This document shows, one piece after another, positions 43,692 through 52,449 of a stretch of 64,000 bases of DNA. Numbering within the stretch: position 1 is the first letter of the stretch; each line of letters starts with the position of its first letter. Both the position numbers and the translations under genes were made by a program. The notes beneath the pieces were generated by a model. The model saw only the letters and a list, made by a program, of their open reading frames with translations. It was not told the origin of the DNA and made no database searches. This DNA is from Streptomyces piniterrae (GTDB lineage Bacteria > Actinomycetota > Actinomycetes > Streptomycetales > Streptomycetaceae), in assembly GCF_005048155.1 (NCBI RefSeq), contig NZ_SUMB01000015.1:1-64000 (forward strand), in the 5' to 3' direction.

Positions 43692-44489
43692 TCACGACCG
43701 GGCGATGTTCCGCTCGTAGACCAGCCGCAGGCCGATCAGCGTGAGCCAGGGCTCGTGCGCGTCGATCACCGAGGACTCGCCCAGCACCATCGGGGCCAGC
43801 CCGCCGGTGGCGATCACCGTCACCTCGTCCGGGTCCTCGGCCAGCTCCCGCGCCATCCGGTGCACCACCCCGTCGACCTGGCCCGTGAAGCCGTAGAGGA
43901 TGCCGGACTGCATCGCCTCGACGGTGTTCTTGCCGATCACGCTGCGCGGCCTGGCCAGCTCGATCTTGCGCAGCTGGGCGCCCTTGACGCCCAGCGCCTC
44001 CACGGAGATCTCGATGCCCGGCGCGATCACGCCGCCCACGTACTCGCCGCGCGCGCTGACCGCGTCGAAGGTGGTGGCCGTACCGAAGTCGACGACCACC
44101 GCGGGCCCGCCGTACAGCTCGACCGCCGCCAGGGCATTGATGATCCGGTCGGCGCCGACCTCCTTGGGGTTGTCCATGAGGATCGGCACGCCCGTCTTGA
44201 CGCCCGGCTCCACCAGGACCGCGGGGACGTCGCCGTAGTAGCGGCGGGTGACCTCGCGCAGCTCGTGCAGGACGGACGGGACGGTGGAGCAGATGGAGAT
44301 GCCCTCGATGCCGTCGCCCAGGTCGTCGCCGAGCAGCGGGTGCATGCCCATCAGGCCCTGGAGGAGGACGGCCAGCTCGTCGGCGGTGCGGCGGGCGTCG
44401 GTGGAGATCCGCCAGTGCTCGACGATCTCCTCGCCGTCGAAGAGGCCGAGGACCGTGTGCGTGTTGCCTACGTCGATGGTCAGCAGCAT
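43692..44489 (-). CDS. coaX: Type III pantothenate kinase
   Basis: This 265-residue ASKHA-fold kinase phosphorylates pantothenate, the first step from pantothenate to CoA. Family motifs are MLLTIDVGNTHTVLGLFDG (phosphate loop), NPKEVGADRIINALAA, VVVDFGTATTFDAVS and GGVIAPGIEISVEAL. It is the last gene of the DUF2520-panC-nadB-nadC-coaX run and starts 5 bp after the nadC stop. Placing CoA kinase and NAD synthesis genes with panC links two cofactor routes that both draw on aspartate. Confidence 0.96.
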   Translation of the reverse strand: MLLTIDVGNTHTVLGLFDGEEIVEHWRISTDARRTADELAVLLQGLMGMHPLLGDDLGDGIEGISICSTVPSVLHELREVTRRYYGDVPAVLVEPGVKTGVPILMDNPKEVGADRIINALAAVELYGGPAVVVDFGTATTFDAVSARGEYVGGVIAPGIEISVEALGVKGAQLRKIELARPRSVIGKNTVEAMQSGILYGFTGQVDGVVHRMARELAEDPDEVTVIATGGLAPMVLGESSVIDAHEPWLTLIGLRLVYERNIARS

Positions 44490-44494
44490 GGCGG

Positions 44495-45538
44495 TCAGCG
44501 GTCCCCGTGCGGCTCGTCGTCCTCGCGCAGGTCGAGGCCGATGTCGAGGATGGGCGAGGAGTGGGTCAGGGCGCCCACCGCCAGGAAGTCCACACCGGTG
44601 TCGGCGTAGGCGCGGGCGTTGGCGAGGGTGAGCCGGCCGGAGGACTCCAGGAGCGCGCGCCCGGCGACCAGGTCCACGGCCTCGCGGGTCTGCTCCGGCG
44701 TGAAGTTGTCCAGCAGGATCAGGTCGGCGCCCTCGGCGAGGATCGGCTGGATCTGGTCGATCCGGTCCACCTCCACCTCGATCGCCAGACCGGGGAACTC
44801 GGCCCGGACGGCCCGGAACGCCTCGGCGACGCCGCCCGCCGCGACCACGTGGTTGTCCTTGATCAGTGCCGCGTCCGACAGCGACATCCGGTGGTTGACG
44901 CCACCGCCGCAGCGCACCGCGAACTTCTCCAGGGAGCGCAGTCCCGGAGTCGTCTTGCGGGTGTCGCGGACCTTGGCCTTGGTGCCCTCCAGGGTGTCGG
45001 CCCACTGGCGGGTCGCGGTCGCGATGCCCGAGAGCCGGCACAGGATGTTCAGCGCGCTGCGTTCGCCGGTGAGCAGATCGCGGGTGCGGGTGGTGACGGA
45101 CAGCAGCTTCTGGCCGGCCTCGACCCGGTGGCCGTCCTCGACGTGCCGCTCGACCGCGAACTCGTCGGTGCACACGATGGACAGCACCGCCTCGGCGATC
45201 CGCAGCCCGGCGACCGTGCCGGCCTCGCGGGCCGTGAAGTCGCCGGTCGCCACCGCGTCTTCGGGGATGGTCGCCACGGTGGTGACGTCCACGCCCTGGT
45301 CGAGGTCCTCCTCGACGGCGAGGTGCGCGATGTCCTCGACCTGGACGGGGTCGAGCCCGGCGGCCACCAGGAGCGCGGCCAGATCGGGGTCCAGACCGCA
45401 GGTGAGCGGGTCCAGCTCGTAGGCGCCGTCGTCACCGCCGCCGCAGCCGCAGGCGTCGCCGCAGCCGCCGCTGCTGCCGGGGCCGTCGGAGGGCCCGCCG
45501 ATCTGGAGGAGGGGGAGGTCGTCGGGGGTGCTGCTCAC
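44495..45538 (-). CDS. nadC: Nicotinate-nucleotide pyrophosphorylase (quinolinate phosphoribosyltransferase)
   Basis: This 347-residue enzyme converts quinolinate and PRPP to nicotinate mononucleotide. The core has EDLDQGVDVTT, RSALNILCRLSGIATAT, RDTRKTTPGLRSLEKFAVRCGGGVNHRMSLSDAALIKDNH and LILLDNFTP. It carries an extra N-terminal stretch of about 60 residues including a Gly/Cys cluster (GGCGDACGCGGGDD), not part of the normal fold. GTG 45538 overlaps the nadB stop (GTGA), so the two are coupled. No nadA (quinolinate synthase) is in the run. Confidence 0.95.
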   Translation of the reverse strand: MSSTPDDLPLLQIGGPSDGPGSSGGCGDACGCGGGDDGAYELDPLTCGLDPDLAALLVAAGLDPVQVEDIAHLAVEEDLDQGVDVTTVATIPEDAVATGDFTAREAGTVAGLRIAEAVLSIVCTDEFAVERHVEDGHRVEAGQKLLSVTTRTRDLLTGERSALNILCRLSGIATATRQWADTLEGTKAKVRDTRKTTPGLRSLEKFAVRCGGGVNHRMSLSDAALIKDNHVVAAGGVAEAFRAVRAEFPGLAIEVEVDRIDQIQPILAEGADLILLDNFTPEQTREAVDLVAGRALLESSGRLTLANARAYADTGVDFLAVGALTHSSPILDIGLDLREDDEPHGDR

Positions 45539-47325
45539 GGGGTGGGCTCCGTATCGGGGGAGGTGGTCGGGGTGGCGGGCTGGGGCTCTTGGGTTGTCGC
45601 CGGGAAGCCGGCGGTGTCCGTGGTGTGGACGGTCAGCGCGCGGTCCGCGTCGAGGGTGATGCGGAAGTGGCGGCGCCAGAAAGCATCGTCCCGGTCCGGG
45701 TGGTCCTCGCGCCAATGGCAGCCGCGGGTCTCCTCACGGCGGTACGCCGCGGCGACCAGCACCCTGGCGACGCACAGCAGGTTGGTGGCCTCCCAGGTGT
45801 CGACGCCGGGCTCGGGGGCCTTGCCGACGGCGTGCCCCGCCTCGCCCGGCAGCGCCGCCTCGCGGTGGATGCGGTCGAGTTCCGCGGCGGCCCTGGCCAG
45901 GCTCCGGGCGCTGCGCAGCACACCGGCGCCGGCGGTCATGATCCGCTGCACCTCGGTACGGGTCTCCGGCGCGAGCAGGCGCAGGGCCGCGGGCGGCGGG
46001 GCGGCCGGGGTTCCCGCGTACGCCTCGGGGGCGGGGCGCTCCACGATGTCCGCGGCGATCCGCTCCGCGAACACCAGGCCCTCCAGAAGGGAGTTGGAGG
46101 CGAGCCGGTTGGCGCCGTGGACGCCGGTGCAGGCGACCTCGCCGCAGGCGTAGAGGCCGGGCACGGTCGTCCGGCCGTGCAGGTCGGTGCGGACGCCGCC
46201 GGACGCGTAGTGGGCGGCCGGCGCGACCGGGATCGGCTCGGTGACCGGGTCGATGCCGTGGGCGCGGCAGGCGGCGAGGATGGTCGGGAAGCGCTGCTCC
46301 CACATCTCGGCGCCGAAGTGCCGGGCGTCCAAGTACATGTGGTCGGTGGCCTGTTCGTGCGCCCGGCGCATGATCGCCTTGGCGACGATGTCGCGCGGGG
46401 CGAGCTCGGCGAGTTCATGCTGCCCGACCATGAAGCGGACGCCGTCGGCGTCGACGAGATGCGCTCCCTCGCCGCGTACCGCCTCGGAGATCAGCGGCTG
46501 CTGGCCCTCCGCTTCCGGCCCCAAATACAGGACGGTGGGGTGGAACTGGACGAATTCCAGGTCGGAGATCTCGGCGCCGGCGCGCAGCGCGAGGGCCACG
46601 CCGTCGCCGGTGGAGACGGCCGGGTTGGTGGTCGCGGAGAAGACCTGGCCCATGCCGCCGGTGGCCAGGACGACCGCCGGGGCGTGCACCGCGCCGACGC
46701 CGTCGTGCTGGCCCTCCCCCATCACATGCAGGGTGACGCCGGACGTCCGGCCCTCGGCGTCGGTGAGGAGGTCGAGGACCAGCGCGTGCTCGATGGTGCG
46801 CAGCCCGGCGGCGCGGACCGCCTCGACCAGCGCGCGGGTGATCTCGGCCCCGGTGGCGTCGCCCCCGGCGTGCGCGATCCGGCTGCGGTGGTGGCCGCCC
46901 TCACGGGTGAGCGCTATGTCGTCGCTGCCCGGTGCGGTGTCGAACCGCGCGCCGCTCCGGATCAACCGGTGGACGGCGTCCGGGCCTTCCGTGACCAGGG
47001 TCCGTACGGCCGCCTCGTCGCACAGTCCGGCGCCCGCGACGAGGGTGTCGTCCAGATGCTGCTCGGGGCTGTCGCCGTCGCCGAGAGCGGCCGCTATGCC
47101 GCCCTGCGCCCACCGGGTGGAGCCGTCGTCGAGACGGGCCTTGGTGACGACGACGGTCCTGCGGCCGGCGGCGGCGCAGCGCAGCGCGGCGGTCAGACCG
47201 GCCACTCCGGAGCCCACGACGACGACATCCGCATCGATCGACCAGCCGGGGGCGGGGGCGGTCAGGCGTATGCCGGTGGTGCCAGGGGCTGCGCCTGGGT
47301 CTATGCCTGGTCCAGTGGCGGTCAT
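45535..47325 (-). CDS. nadB: L-aspartate oxidase
   Basis: This 596-residue flavoprotein oxidises L-aspartate to iminoaspartate, the entry to de novo NAD synthesis. It has the FAD dinucleotide motif VVVGSGVAGLTAALRCA (about 35-51), TRWAQGGIAAAL, HRSRIAHAGGDATGAE, EFVQFHPTVLY and GLYACGEVACTGVHGANRLASNSLLEGLVF, followed by the C-terminal helical domain. A Thr/Pro-rich tail ends the protein. ATG 47325 overlaps the panC stop (ATGA). The partner quinolinate synthase gene must be elsewhere. Confidence 0.96.
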   Translation of the reverse strand: MTATGPGIDPGAAPGTTGIRLTAPAPGWSIDADVVVVGSGVAGLTAALRCAAAGRRTVVVTKARLDDGSTRWAQGGIAAALGDGDSPEQHLDDTLVAGAGLCDEAAVRTLVTEGPDAVHRLIRSGARFDTAPGSDDIALTREGGHHRSRIAHAGGDATGAEITRALVEAVRAAGLRTIEHALVLDLLTDAEGRTSGVTLHVMGEGQHDGVGAVHAPAVVLATGGMGQVFSATTNPAVSTGDGVALALRAGAEISDLEFVQFHPTVLYLGPEAEGQQPLISEAVRGEGAHLVDADGVRFMVGQHELAELAPRDIVAKAIMRRAHEQATDHMYLDARHFGAEMWEQRFPTILAACRAHGIDPVTEPIPVAPAAHYASGGVRTDLHGRTTVPGLYACGEVACTGVHGANRLASNSLLEGLVFAERIAADIVERPAPEAYAGTPAAPPPAALRLLAPETRTEVQRIMTAGAGVLRSARSLARAAAELDRIHREAALPGEAGHAVGKAPEPGVDTWEATNLLCVARVLVAAAYRREETRGCHWREDHPDRDDAFWRRHFRITLDADRALTVHTTDTAGFPATTQEPQPATPTTSPDTEPTP

Positions 47326-48524
47326 CGGGTCGCTCCGAGGGGGCCTTGGGGGTCGGTGGGTGGGGCGGGAGTCGCGGGGGTGGCGGGGCTTGCCGTGGTT
47401 GCGTGGGGCTTCGTCCCGGGGGCGGCCCGAGGGCCGAAGGTGAGGCGGATGTTGTCGATGAGGCGGGTGGTGCCGACCTTGGCGGCGACCGCGAGGATCG
47501 CCTCGCCCTCGTACGCGTCCGTGATCTCGGTGAAGTCGGACGGGTCCACCAGGGCCAGGTAGTCGAGTTCCAGCGGCGGATCGAGCTGGGCGGCGTCGTC
47601 CAGGACCGTGTGGGCCGCGGCGCGCGCCACGGACGGGCCGTGCGGCAGCGCGCTGGCGGCGTACGCGACGGCGTGCGCGTCGGCGGCCGCCCGGTCCTCA
47701 CCGAGGGCCGCCAGCGCCGCGGAACGGCGCTGAGCGGCCTGCCCGCCGGAGGCGGCGCGGGCCCGCAGCGCCTCCTCCGCGGTGAGCCGGTCGCGGGCCG
47801 CGAACAGCGCCGCGGACAGTGCGAGCGCGGTGCGCCGCTGGGCCCGGGACAGGTAGCGGTTACGGCTGGAGAGGGCCAGGCCGTCGTCCTCGCGGACGGT
47901 GGGGACACCGACGATCTCCACGGGGAAGTTGAGGTCGGCGGCCATCCGTGTGATGACGGCGAGCTGCTGGGCGTCCTTCTGCCCGAAGAACGCGACGTCC
48001 GGGGCGGAGAGGTGCAGCAGCTTGGCCACAACGGTCAGCACTCCGTCGAAGTGCCCCGGGCGGCTGGCGCCCTCCAGGAGGGTGCCCATGGGACCCGCGG
48101 AGATCCGGATCTGCGGCTCGCCGCCCGGGTAGACCTCGTCGGCCGACGGCGCGAAGACGACGTCCGCGCCCGCCTCGCCGGCCAGCACGACATCCGCGTC
48201 CAGGGTGCGCGGATAGCGGTCGAGGTCCTCGGTGGGGCCGAACTGGAGCGGATTGACGAAGACGGTGACCACGACCTGGCCCTCCCCGCCGACCCGGGCG
48301 CGAGCGGCGCGGATCAAGGTGGCGTGGCCCTCGTGCAGCGCGCCCATGGTCATGACGACGGCCCGCCGGCCGGTGCGGCGCGGCAGGTCGCGCAGGGCGG
48401 CCGCGGTGTGCACGAGCTGTACGGGCGGGGTCGGGGGCGGGGACGACGGGGAGGAGGAGGACGAGGAGGACTGGGACGACGGCGAACCCGGGGCCTGCTG
48501 GGCGTGCGGGGGCGGGGTGGTCAT
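47322..48524 (-). CDS. panC: Pantothenate synthetase
   Basis: This 400-residue enzyme joins pantoate and beta-alanine with ATP to make pantothenate. Motifs are VMTMGALHEGHATLIRAAR (ATP-binding HxGH), VFVNPLQFGPTEDLDRYPRT, DVAFFGQKDAQQLAVI, LALSSRNRYLS and AVAAKVGTTRLIDN. It is longer than typical PanC (about 290-330) owing to an N-terminal Pro/Ser-rich extension with a run of serines (about residues 15-30) and an Ala/Thr/Pro C-terminal tail, both low complexity. ATG 48524 overlaps the stop of the DUF2520 gene (ATGA). Confidence 0.95.
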   Translation of the reverse strand: MTTPPPHAQQAPGSPSSQSSSSSSSPSSPPPTPPVQLVHTAAALRDLPRRTGRRAVVMTMGALHEGHATLIRAARARVGGEGQVVVTVFVNPLQFGPTEDLDRYPRTLDADVVLAGEAGADVVFAPSADEVYPGGEPQIRISAGPMGTLLEGASRPGHFDGVLTVVAKLLHLSAPDVAFFGQKDAQQLAVITRMAADLNFPVEIVGVPTVREDDGLALSSRNRYLSRAQRRTALALSAALFAARDRLTAEEALRARAASGGQAAQRRSAALAALGEDRAAADAHAVAYAASALPHGPSVARAAAHTVLDDAAQLDPPLELDYLALVDPSDFTEITDAYEGEAILAVAAKVGTTRLIDNIRLTFGPRAAPGTKPHATTASPATPATPAPPTDPQGPLGATR

Positions 48525-49696
48525 CGGTCGCCTCCGTCGGGGCCGGGGTCGGGGTCGGGGGCGTCGTCGGAGCCGGGGGCGGGGGCGTCGTCGGGGTCGG
48601 TGGGGGTGGCGTCGGGCTCGCCGCGTCGGCCGTCCGATCCGCCGTCCTCCTGGTCGTCCCGCACCTCACGCGCCTCGCGGGCATCGCGGTCGTCCCGCGT
48701 GTCAGACGCACTGGACTCTCTGGAGTCTCTGGACTCACTGAACGCACCTGGCGCATCGAGCACCTCAGGCGCAGCGGACACATCCGATGCATTGGGCACA
48801 TGGGCGAGGACGCCCAGCAGGTCCTCGGCCAGTTCCGGCTTGAGCAGACCGTGGGCCAGCGCCCGGTCCGCCGTCGTACGGGCCATGGCGAGATACCCGG
48901 CGACGCTCTGCGGCGCATGCTTGCGCAGCTCGGCGATATGGGCGGCGACGGTACCCGCGTCACCGCGCGCGACCGGCCCGGTCAGGGCCGCGTCACCGGA
49001 CCGCAGCGCATTGTCCAGGGCCGCGCCGAGCAGCGGGCCGAGCATCCGGTCCGGGGCCTCGACACCGGCCGCGCGCAGCAGCTCCATCGACTGGGCGACC
49101 AGCGTGACCAGGTGGTTCGCGCCGATGGCCAGCGCCGCGTGATAGAGCGGACGAGCCGCTTCCGCGATCCACTCGGGCTCCCCGCCCATCTCGATGACCA
49201 GCGCCTCGGCGGCCATCCGCAGCTCTTCGGGCGCGGTCACACCGAACGAGCAGCCCGCCAGCCGCTGGACGTCCACCGGGGTGCCGGTGAAGGTCATGGC
49301 CGGGTGCAGCGCGAGCGGCAGCGCCCCGGCGCGGGTCGCCGGGTCCAGCACCGAGGTCCCGAAGCGCCCCGAGGTGTGCACCAGCAGCTGTCCCGGCCGT
49401 ACGGCACCGGTCTCCGCGAGGCCGCTGACCAGGCCGGCGAGGGCATCGTCGGGGACGGTCAGCAGAACGAGATCGGCGCGGGCGAGGACCTCGGCCGGGG
49501 AGACCAGCGGGACGTCGGGCAGCAGCGCCGCCGCACGCCGCACGGACGCGTCGGAGACACCGGAAACCGCGACCGGGCGGTGCCCTGCCAGCTTCAGCGA
49601 TGCGGCAAGAGCAGGCCCGACACGGCCTGCGCCGACGACTCCGACGGTGAGCCGGGCGGGGCGGTCCTGGGCCTCGATGGGTGGGTTTGCGTTCAC
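48521..49696 (-). CDS. Rossmann-fold plus DUF2520 protein (PanE-like organisation)
   Basis: This 391-residue protein has an N-terminal NAD(P) Rossmann domain (LTVGVVGAGRVGPALAASL, about 17-35; LVLLTVPDDAL) and a helical DUF2520 domain (LPLALHPAMTFTGTP..., LYHAALAIGANHLVTLVAQSMELLRAAG). An acidic, Asp/Arg/Pro-rich tail covers residues about 295-391. The fold resembles ketopantoate reductase (PanE), and it heads an operon with panC, so a role in pantoate supply or pantothenate metabolism is plausible but unproven. GTG 49696 has GGAAGG about 9 bp upstream. The tail is of very low complexity and may vary between strains. Confidence 0.85.
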   Translation of the reverse strand: MNANPPIEAQDRPARLTVGVVGAGRVGPALAASLKLAGHRPVAVSGVSDASVRRAAALLPDVPLVSPAEVLARADLVLLTVPDDALAGLVSGLAETGAVRPGQLLVHTSGRFGTSVLDPATRAGALPLALHPAMTFTGTPVDVQRLAGCSFGVTAPEELRMAAEALVIEMGGEPEWIAEAARPLYHAALAIGANHLVTLVAQSMELLRAAGVEAPDRMLGPLLGAALDNALRSGDAALTGPVARGDAGTVAAHIAELRKHAPQSVAGYLAMARTTADRALAHGLLKPELAEDLLGVLAHVPNASDVSAAPEVLDAPGAFSESRDSRESSASDTRDDRDAREAREVRDDQEDGGSDGRRGEPDATPTDPDDAPAPGSDDAPDPDPGPDGGDR

Positions 49697-49873
49697 GCGG
49701 CGATGGCCTTCCGTTCCAGTCCGCGGGGGGTACCGGACGATTCATCGCCATGCTACGCGAGTGTTTCCGAGGGGCTTCTGGGCCGTACGGAGGGTGAGAC
49801 GCGCCTCTCCCGCCCACCCGAAACCGCCTCTGCTGCGGTTTTCCTCCACCTCGTTTCCTCCGATTCTCGGGAG

Positions 49874-49882
49874 TTATCCACA
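49874..49882 (+). other. DnaA box-like 9-mer
   Basis: TTATCCACA is a perfect match to the E. coli-type DnaA box (Streptomyces boxes favour TTGTCCACA). It is a single copy between divergent genes, not an origin. Confidence 0.4.
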
Positions 49883-49911
49883 GGGGTCGCGGGCCGGCAC
49901 GGCGCTGAGCC

Positions 49912-51207
49912 ATGATCGATGCATCGGCGCGAACGGAAGAACGGGGCGGAGCCTTGGACGAGAACGGGCAGACGCGGGCGCGGGGGCGCGACCAGGGCGA
50001 GCGCGAGCGCAGCGGGGGAGCTGGGGAAAGCGGCGGGGACGGGCAGAGCGGGGGTGCCGCGGATTCGTCCGGCTCCCCGGTCGGCCGGGAGCGGCTGCTG
50101 GCGGCGTGGCACGGCTCGAAGCGGATGCTGGTGGGCGGCACGTCGGGCGAGACGATCCGCGAGCGGCTGAACCGCCTGCTGGCCGACGCCCCCGCCGCGT
50201 ACGACCTGGACAGCTGGCTGGATATGTACGGCAACGAGGACGGCATAGTCGGCGAGCTGGAGCGCCGGACCGCCGAAGCGCTGGGAATGGAGGCCGCCGC
50301 CTTCTTCCCGACCGGCACGATGGCACAGCAGGTGGCGCTGCGCTGCTGGGCCGGGCGCACGGGCAACGCAACGGTCGCCGGTCATCCGCTCTCCCATCTG
50401 GAGGTCTACGAGCGCGATGCGTATGCCGTGGTCAGCGGGCTGCGCATGGTGCACCCCACGACCGAACCACGGCTGCCGACCGCCGCCGAGCTCCATGACC
50501 TCCAGGAGCCCTTCGGCACCCTCACCGTCGAACTCCCGCTGCGCGACGCCGGCTACCTGCTCCCCGAGTGGGACGAACTGACCGCACTCGTCGAAGCGGC
50601 GCGGGAACATGACGCGACAGTGCATTTCGACGGCGCGCGAATATGGGAATGCGGCCCGCATTTCGGCCGTTCGCTCCCGGAGATCGCCGCGCTCGCGGAC
50701 AGCGTCTACGTCTCCTATTACAAGTCGCTGGACGGCATATCGGGCGCCGCGCTGGCGGGCCCGACGGACTTCGTCGAGGAGGCGCGGGCCTGGCGGCACC
50801 GATATGGCGGGCAGTTGTTCCAGCAGTGGCCGACGGTGCTGGCCGCGCTCACCGGACTCGACCGCGAGCTGCCGCGGCTGCCGGAGTACGTGGCACACGC
50901 GAAGGTCGTCGCGCAGGCGCTTCGGGAGGGGCTGGCCGAGGCCGGCGTGCCGTGGTTCCGGGTGCACCCGGAGGTACCGCACACCCACGATTTCCAGATC
51001 TGGCTGCCCCACCCGGCCGAGGCGCTGAACGAGGCCGGCGTACGACAGGCGGAGGAAACCGGAACGACGCTGTTCCGCAAGTGGTTCGAGGAGGGCCCCC
51101 TCGGACTGTCCATGACGGAGGTGTCGATCCGCTCATCCGCCATGGACTGGACAGCCGAAGACGTCCGGACCGCGCTGCGCGACTTCTTGGGGAGGGTGCG
51201 GGCGTGA
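49912..51207 (+). CDS. Threonine aldolase family PLP enzyme
   Basis: This 431-residue fold-type I PLP protein is related to low-specificity L-threonine aldolases, which split threonine or allo-threonine to glycine and acetaldehyde. It has MYGNEDGIVGELERRTAEALGMEAAAFFPTGTMAQQVALR, ATVHFDGARIWECGPHFG (Asp binding the pyridine N) and the Schiff-base Lys in VSYYKSLDGISGAAL. The first 55 residues are a Gly/Glu/Arg-rich low-complexity leader. ATG 49912 lacks a ribosome-binding site; TTG 49954 with GGAG upstream is an alternative that would remove much of the leader. Confidence 0.88.
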   Translation: MIDASARTEERGGALDENGQTRARGRDQGERERSGGAGESGGDGQSGGAADSSGSPVGRERLLAAWHGSKRMLVGGTSGETIRERLNRLLADAPAAYDLDSWLDMYGNEDGIVGELERRTAEALGMEAAAFFPTGTMAQQVALRCWAGRTGNATVAGHPLSHLEVYERDAYAVVSGLRMVHPTTEPRLPTAAELHDLQEPFGTLTVELPLRDAGYLLPEWDELTALVEAAREHDATVHFDGARIWECGPHFGRSLPEIAALADSVYVSYYKSLDGISGAALAGPTDFVEEARAWRHRYGGQLFQQWPTVLAALTGLDRELPRLPEYVAHAKVVAQALREGLAEAGVPWFRVHPEVPHTHDFQIWLPHPAEALNEAGVRQAEETGTTLFRKWFEEGPLGLSMTEVSIRSSAMDWTAEDVRTALRDFLGRVRA

Positions 51208-51213
51208 GGTCTT

Positions 51214-51241
51214 AGGGGGTGGGGGGGCGGGGGCGGGGCGG
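51214..51241 (+). other. G-run cluster (potential G-quadruplex) between convergent genes
   Basis: Five runs of four or more guanines in 28 bp (GGGGG, GGGGGGG, GGGGG, GGGG and flanks) separated by single bases lie just past the threonine-aldolase stop. Such a run can fold as a G-quadruplex and might act in place of a hairpin terminator. Confidence 0.5.
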
Positions 51242-51276
51242 TCCCCTACCTCCCCGCGCCTTGCCCCGCACCGCGC

Positions 51277-52446
51277 CTACAGGGCCCAGGCGTCCTGGGG
51301 GTCGTCCAGCCAGGCCCGTTGGCCGTGTTTGTCCACGGTCAGGCCGAAGCGGGCGAAGCCGGGGCGATCACGCGCCTCCCACCAGCGGTAGGCGCTCTCC
51401 GCCTCGTCCCACAGCCGACGGGGGCCCGACTGCCAGACGCGCGCCGTGTCCCCGTCGCGGAACATCACGCACGCCCATGAGCGGTCGGCCAGCCCGTAGA
51501 ACCACACGGGCCGCGCCCCGTCCCGCTTCTCGGCGACCACGTGCCAGCAGTCGCGGACCCGCAGCCCCAGAGCGAACCGCACGGGGCTGAACTTCTCCCC
51601 GACGAACTCGGCTTCCGTGATCCCCGTGGAGGTCTCGGCGCCATCCGCCACGCTGCCCGTGACGTAGTCGGAGTGCACGACGGGCGGACGGCGCTGCGCT
51701 CGTAGCTTCATGAACTCAACGGGCCCCGTGAAGCCACCTGACGCACTCTCACCATCCCGCGCGACGACCAGCCGGGCGACCGCGTCCCCGTTGCTGTAGT
51801 GCGTCCCCCACGGGGCCACGATGACCCCGCCCGGCCGACCCTGCCGCACCCAGGCGAACGGGACCTCCCGCACACCGCAGGTCGCCATGATCCGGTCATA
51901 CGGCGCACCCTGCGGACATCCCAGGAACCCATCTCCATGAACGACGCGGACGGGCAGCCCGAACCGCTCAAGAGCCGCCCGCGCGGAAGCCGCGACGGCG
52001 CCGTCCACTTCCACGGTGACGACGTTGCCGGCGCCCAACCGGTGCGCCAGCAGGGCGGCGTTCCACCCCGTACCGGTGCCGATCTCCATCGCCCTCGCTC
52101 CGGGCCGCACATCCAAATCCCGGAGCATCGAGAAAACGACCGAGGGCATCGACGCCGAGCTGGTGGAGACCTCGCCCGGCTCGGTGCCGCTGTGCCGCCC
52201 GTCGTCCCACTGCGTGACGATCGGCACGTCAGCGTCCGCGTACCCCTGCCACCCGGCCGGATCATCCGTCTTGGAAACGGCCCTGCTCCGCCCCGCCGCC
52301 ATATCGAACGGCCAGATCAGGTCGGGCAGGAACGCGGAACGGGGCACCGCTTCGTATGTGGGCGCCCAATCTGGAGTGAGGACGCCGGCAGACAGGAGGG
52401 CGCGCCCGAGGTCGCCGGGCTGCCCCTTCTGCTCGTTGGCAGCCAT
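51277..52446 (-). CDS. PIMT-like SAM methyltransferase (RiPP-associated type)
   Basis: This 389-residue protein has a protein-L-isoaspartate methyltransferase-like core: WAPTYEAVPRSAFLPDLIWPF, VPIVTQWDDG, VSTSSASMPSVVFSMLRDL, SAM motif AMEIGTGTGWNAALLAHRLG (about 117-136), VVTVEVD, YDRIMATCGVREVPFAWVRQGRPGGVIVAPWG. A long C-terminal extension (about 230-389, VWFYGLADRSWACVMF...WLDDPQDAW) is like that of the methyltransferases found with ATP-grasp- or FxLD-type RiPP systems, which convert Asp to isoAsp/aspartimide. No ATP-grasp or lanthipeptide gene is visible nearby. It is the last gene of a four-gene coupled set. Confidence 0.85.
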   Translation of the reverse strand: MAANEQKGQPGDLGRALLSAGVLTPDWAPTYEAVPRSAFLPDLIWPFDMAAGRSRAVSKTDDPAGWQGYADADVPIVTQWDDGRHSGTEPGEVSTSSASMPSVVFSMLRDLDVRPGARAMEIGTGTGWNAALLAHRLGAGNVVTVEVDGAVAASARAALERFGLPVRVVHGDGFLGCPQGAPYDRIMATCGVREVPFAWVRQGRPGGVIVAPWGTHYSNGDAVARLVVARDGESASGGFTGPVEFMKLRAQRRPPVVHSDYVTGSVADGAETSTGITEAEFVGEKFSPVRFALGLRVRDCWHVVAEKRDGARPVWFYGLADRSWACVMFRDGDTARVWQSGPRRLWDEAESAYRWWEARDRPGFARFGLTVDKHGQRAWLDDPQDAWAL

Positions 52447-52449
52447 GGG

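Noticed and set aside
49874..49882. Replication origin or DnaA titration site
   Set aside because: A single perfect box without neighbours is not an origin; kept only as a minor site.
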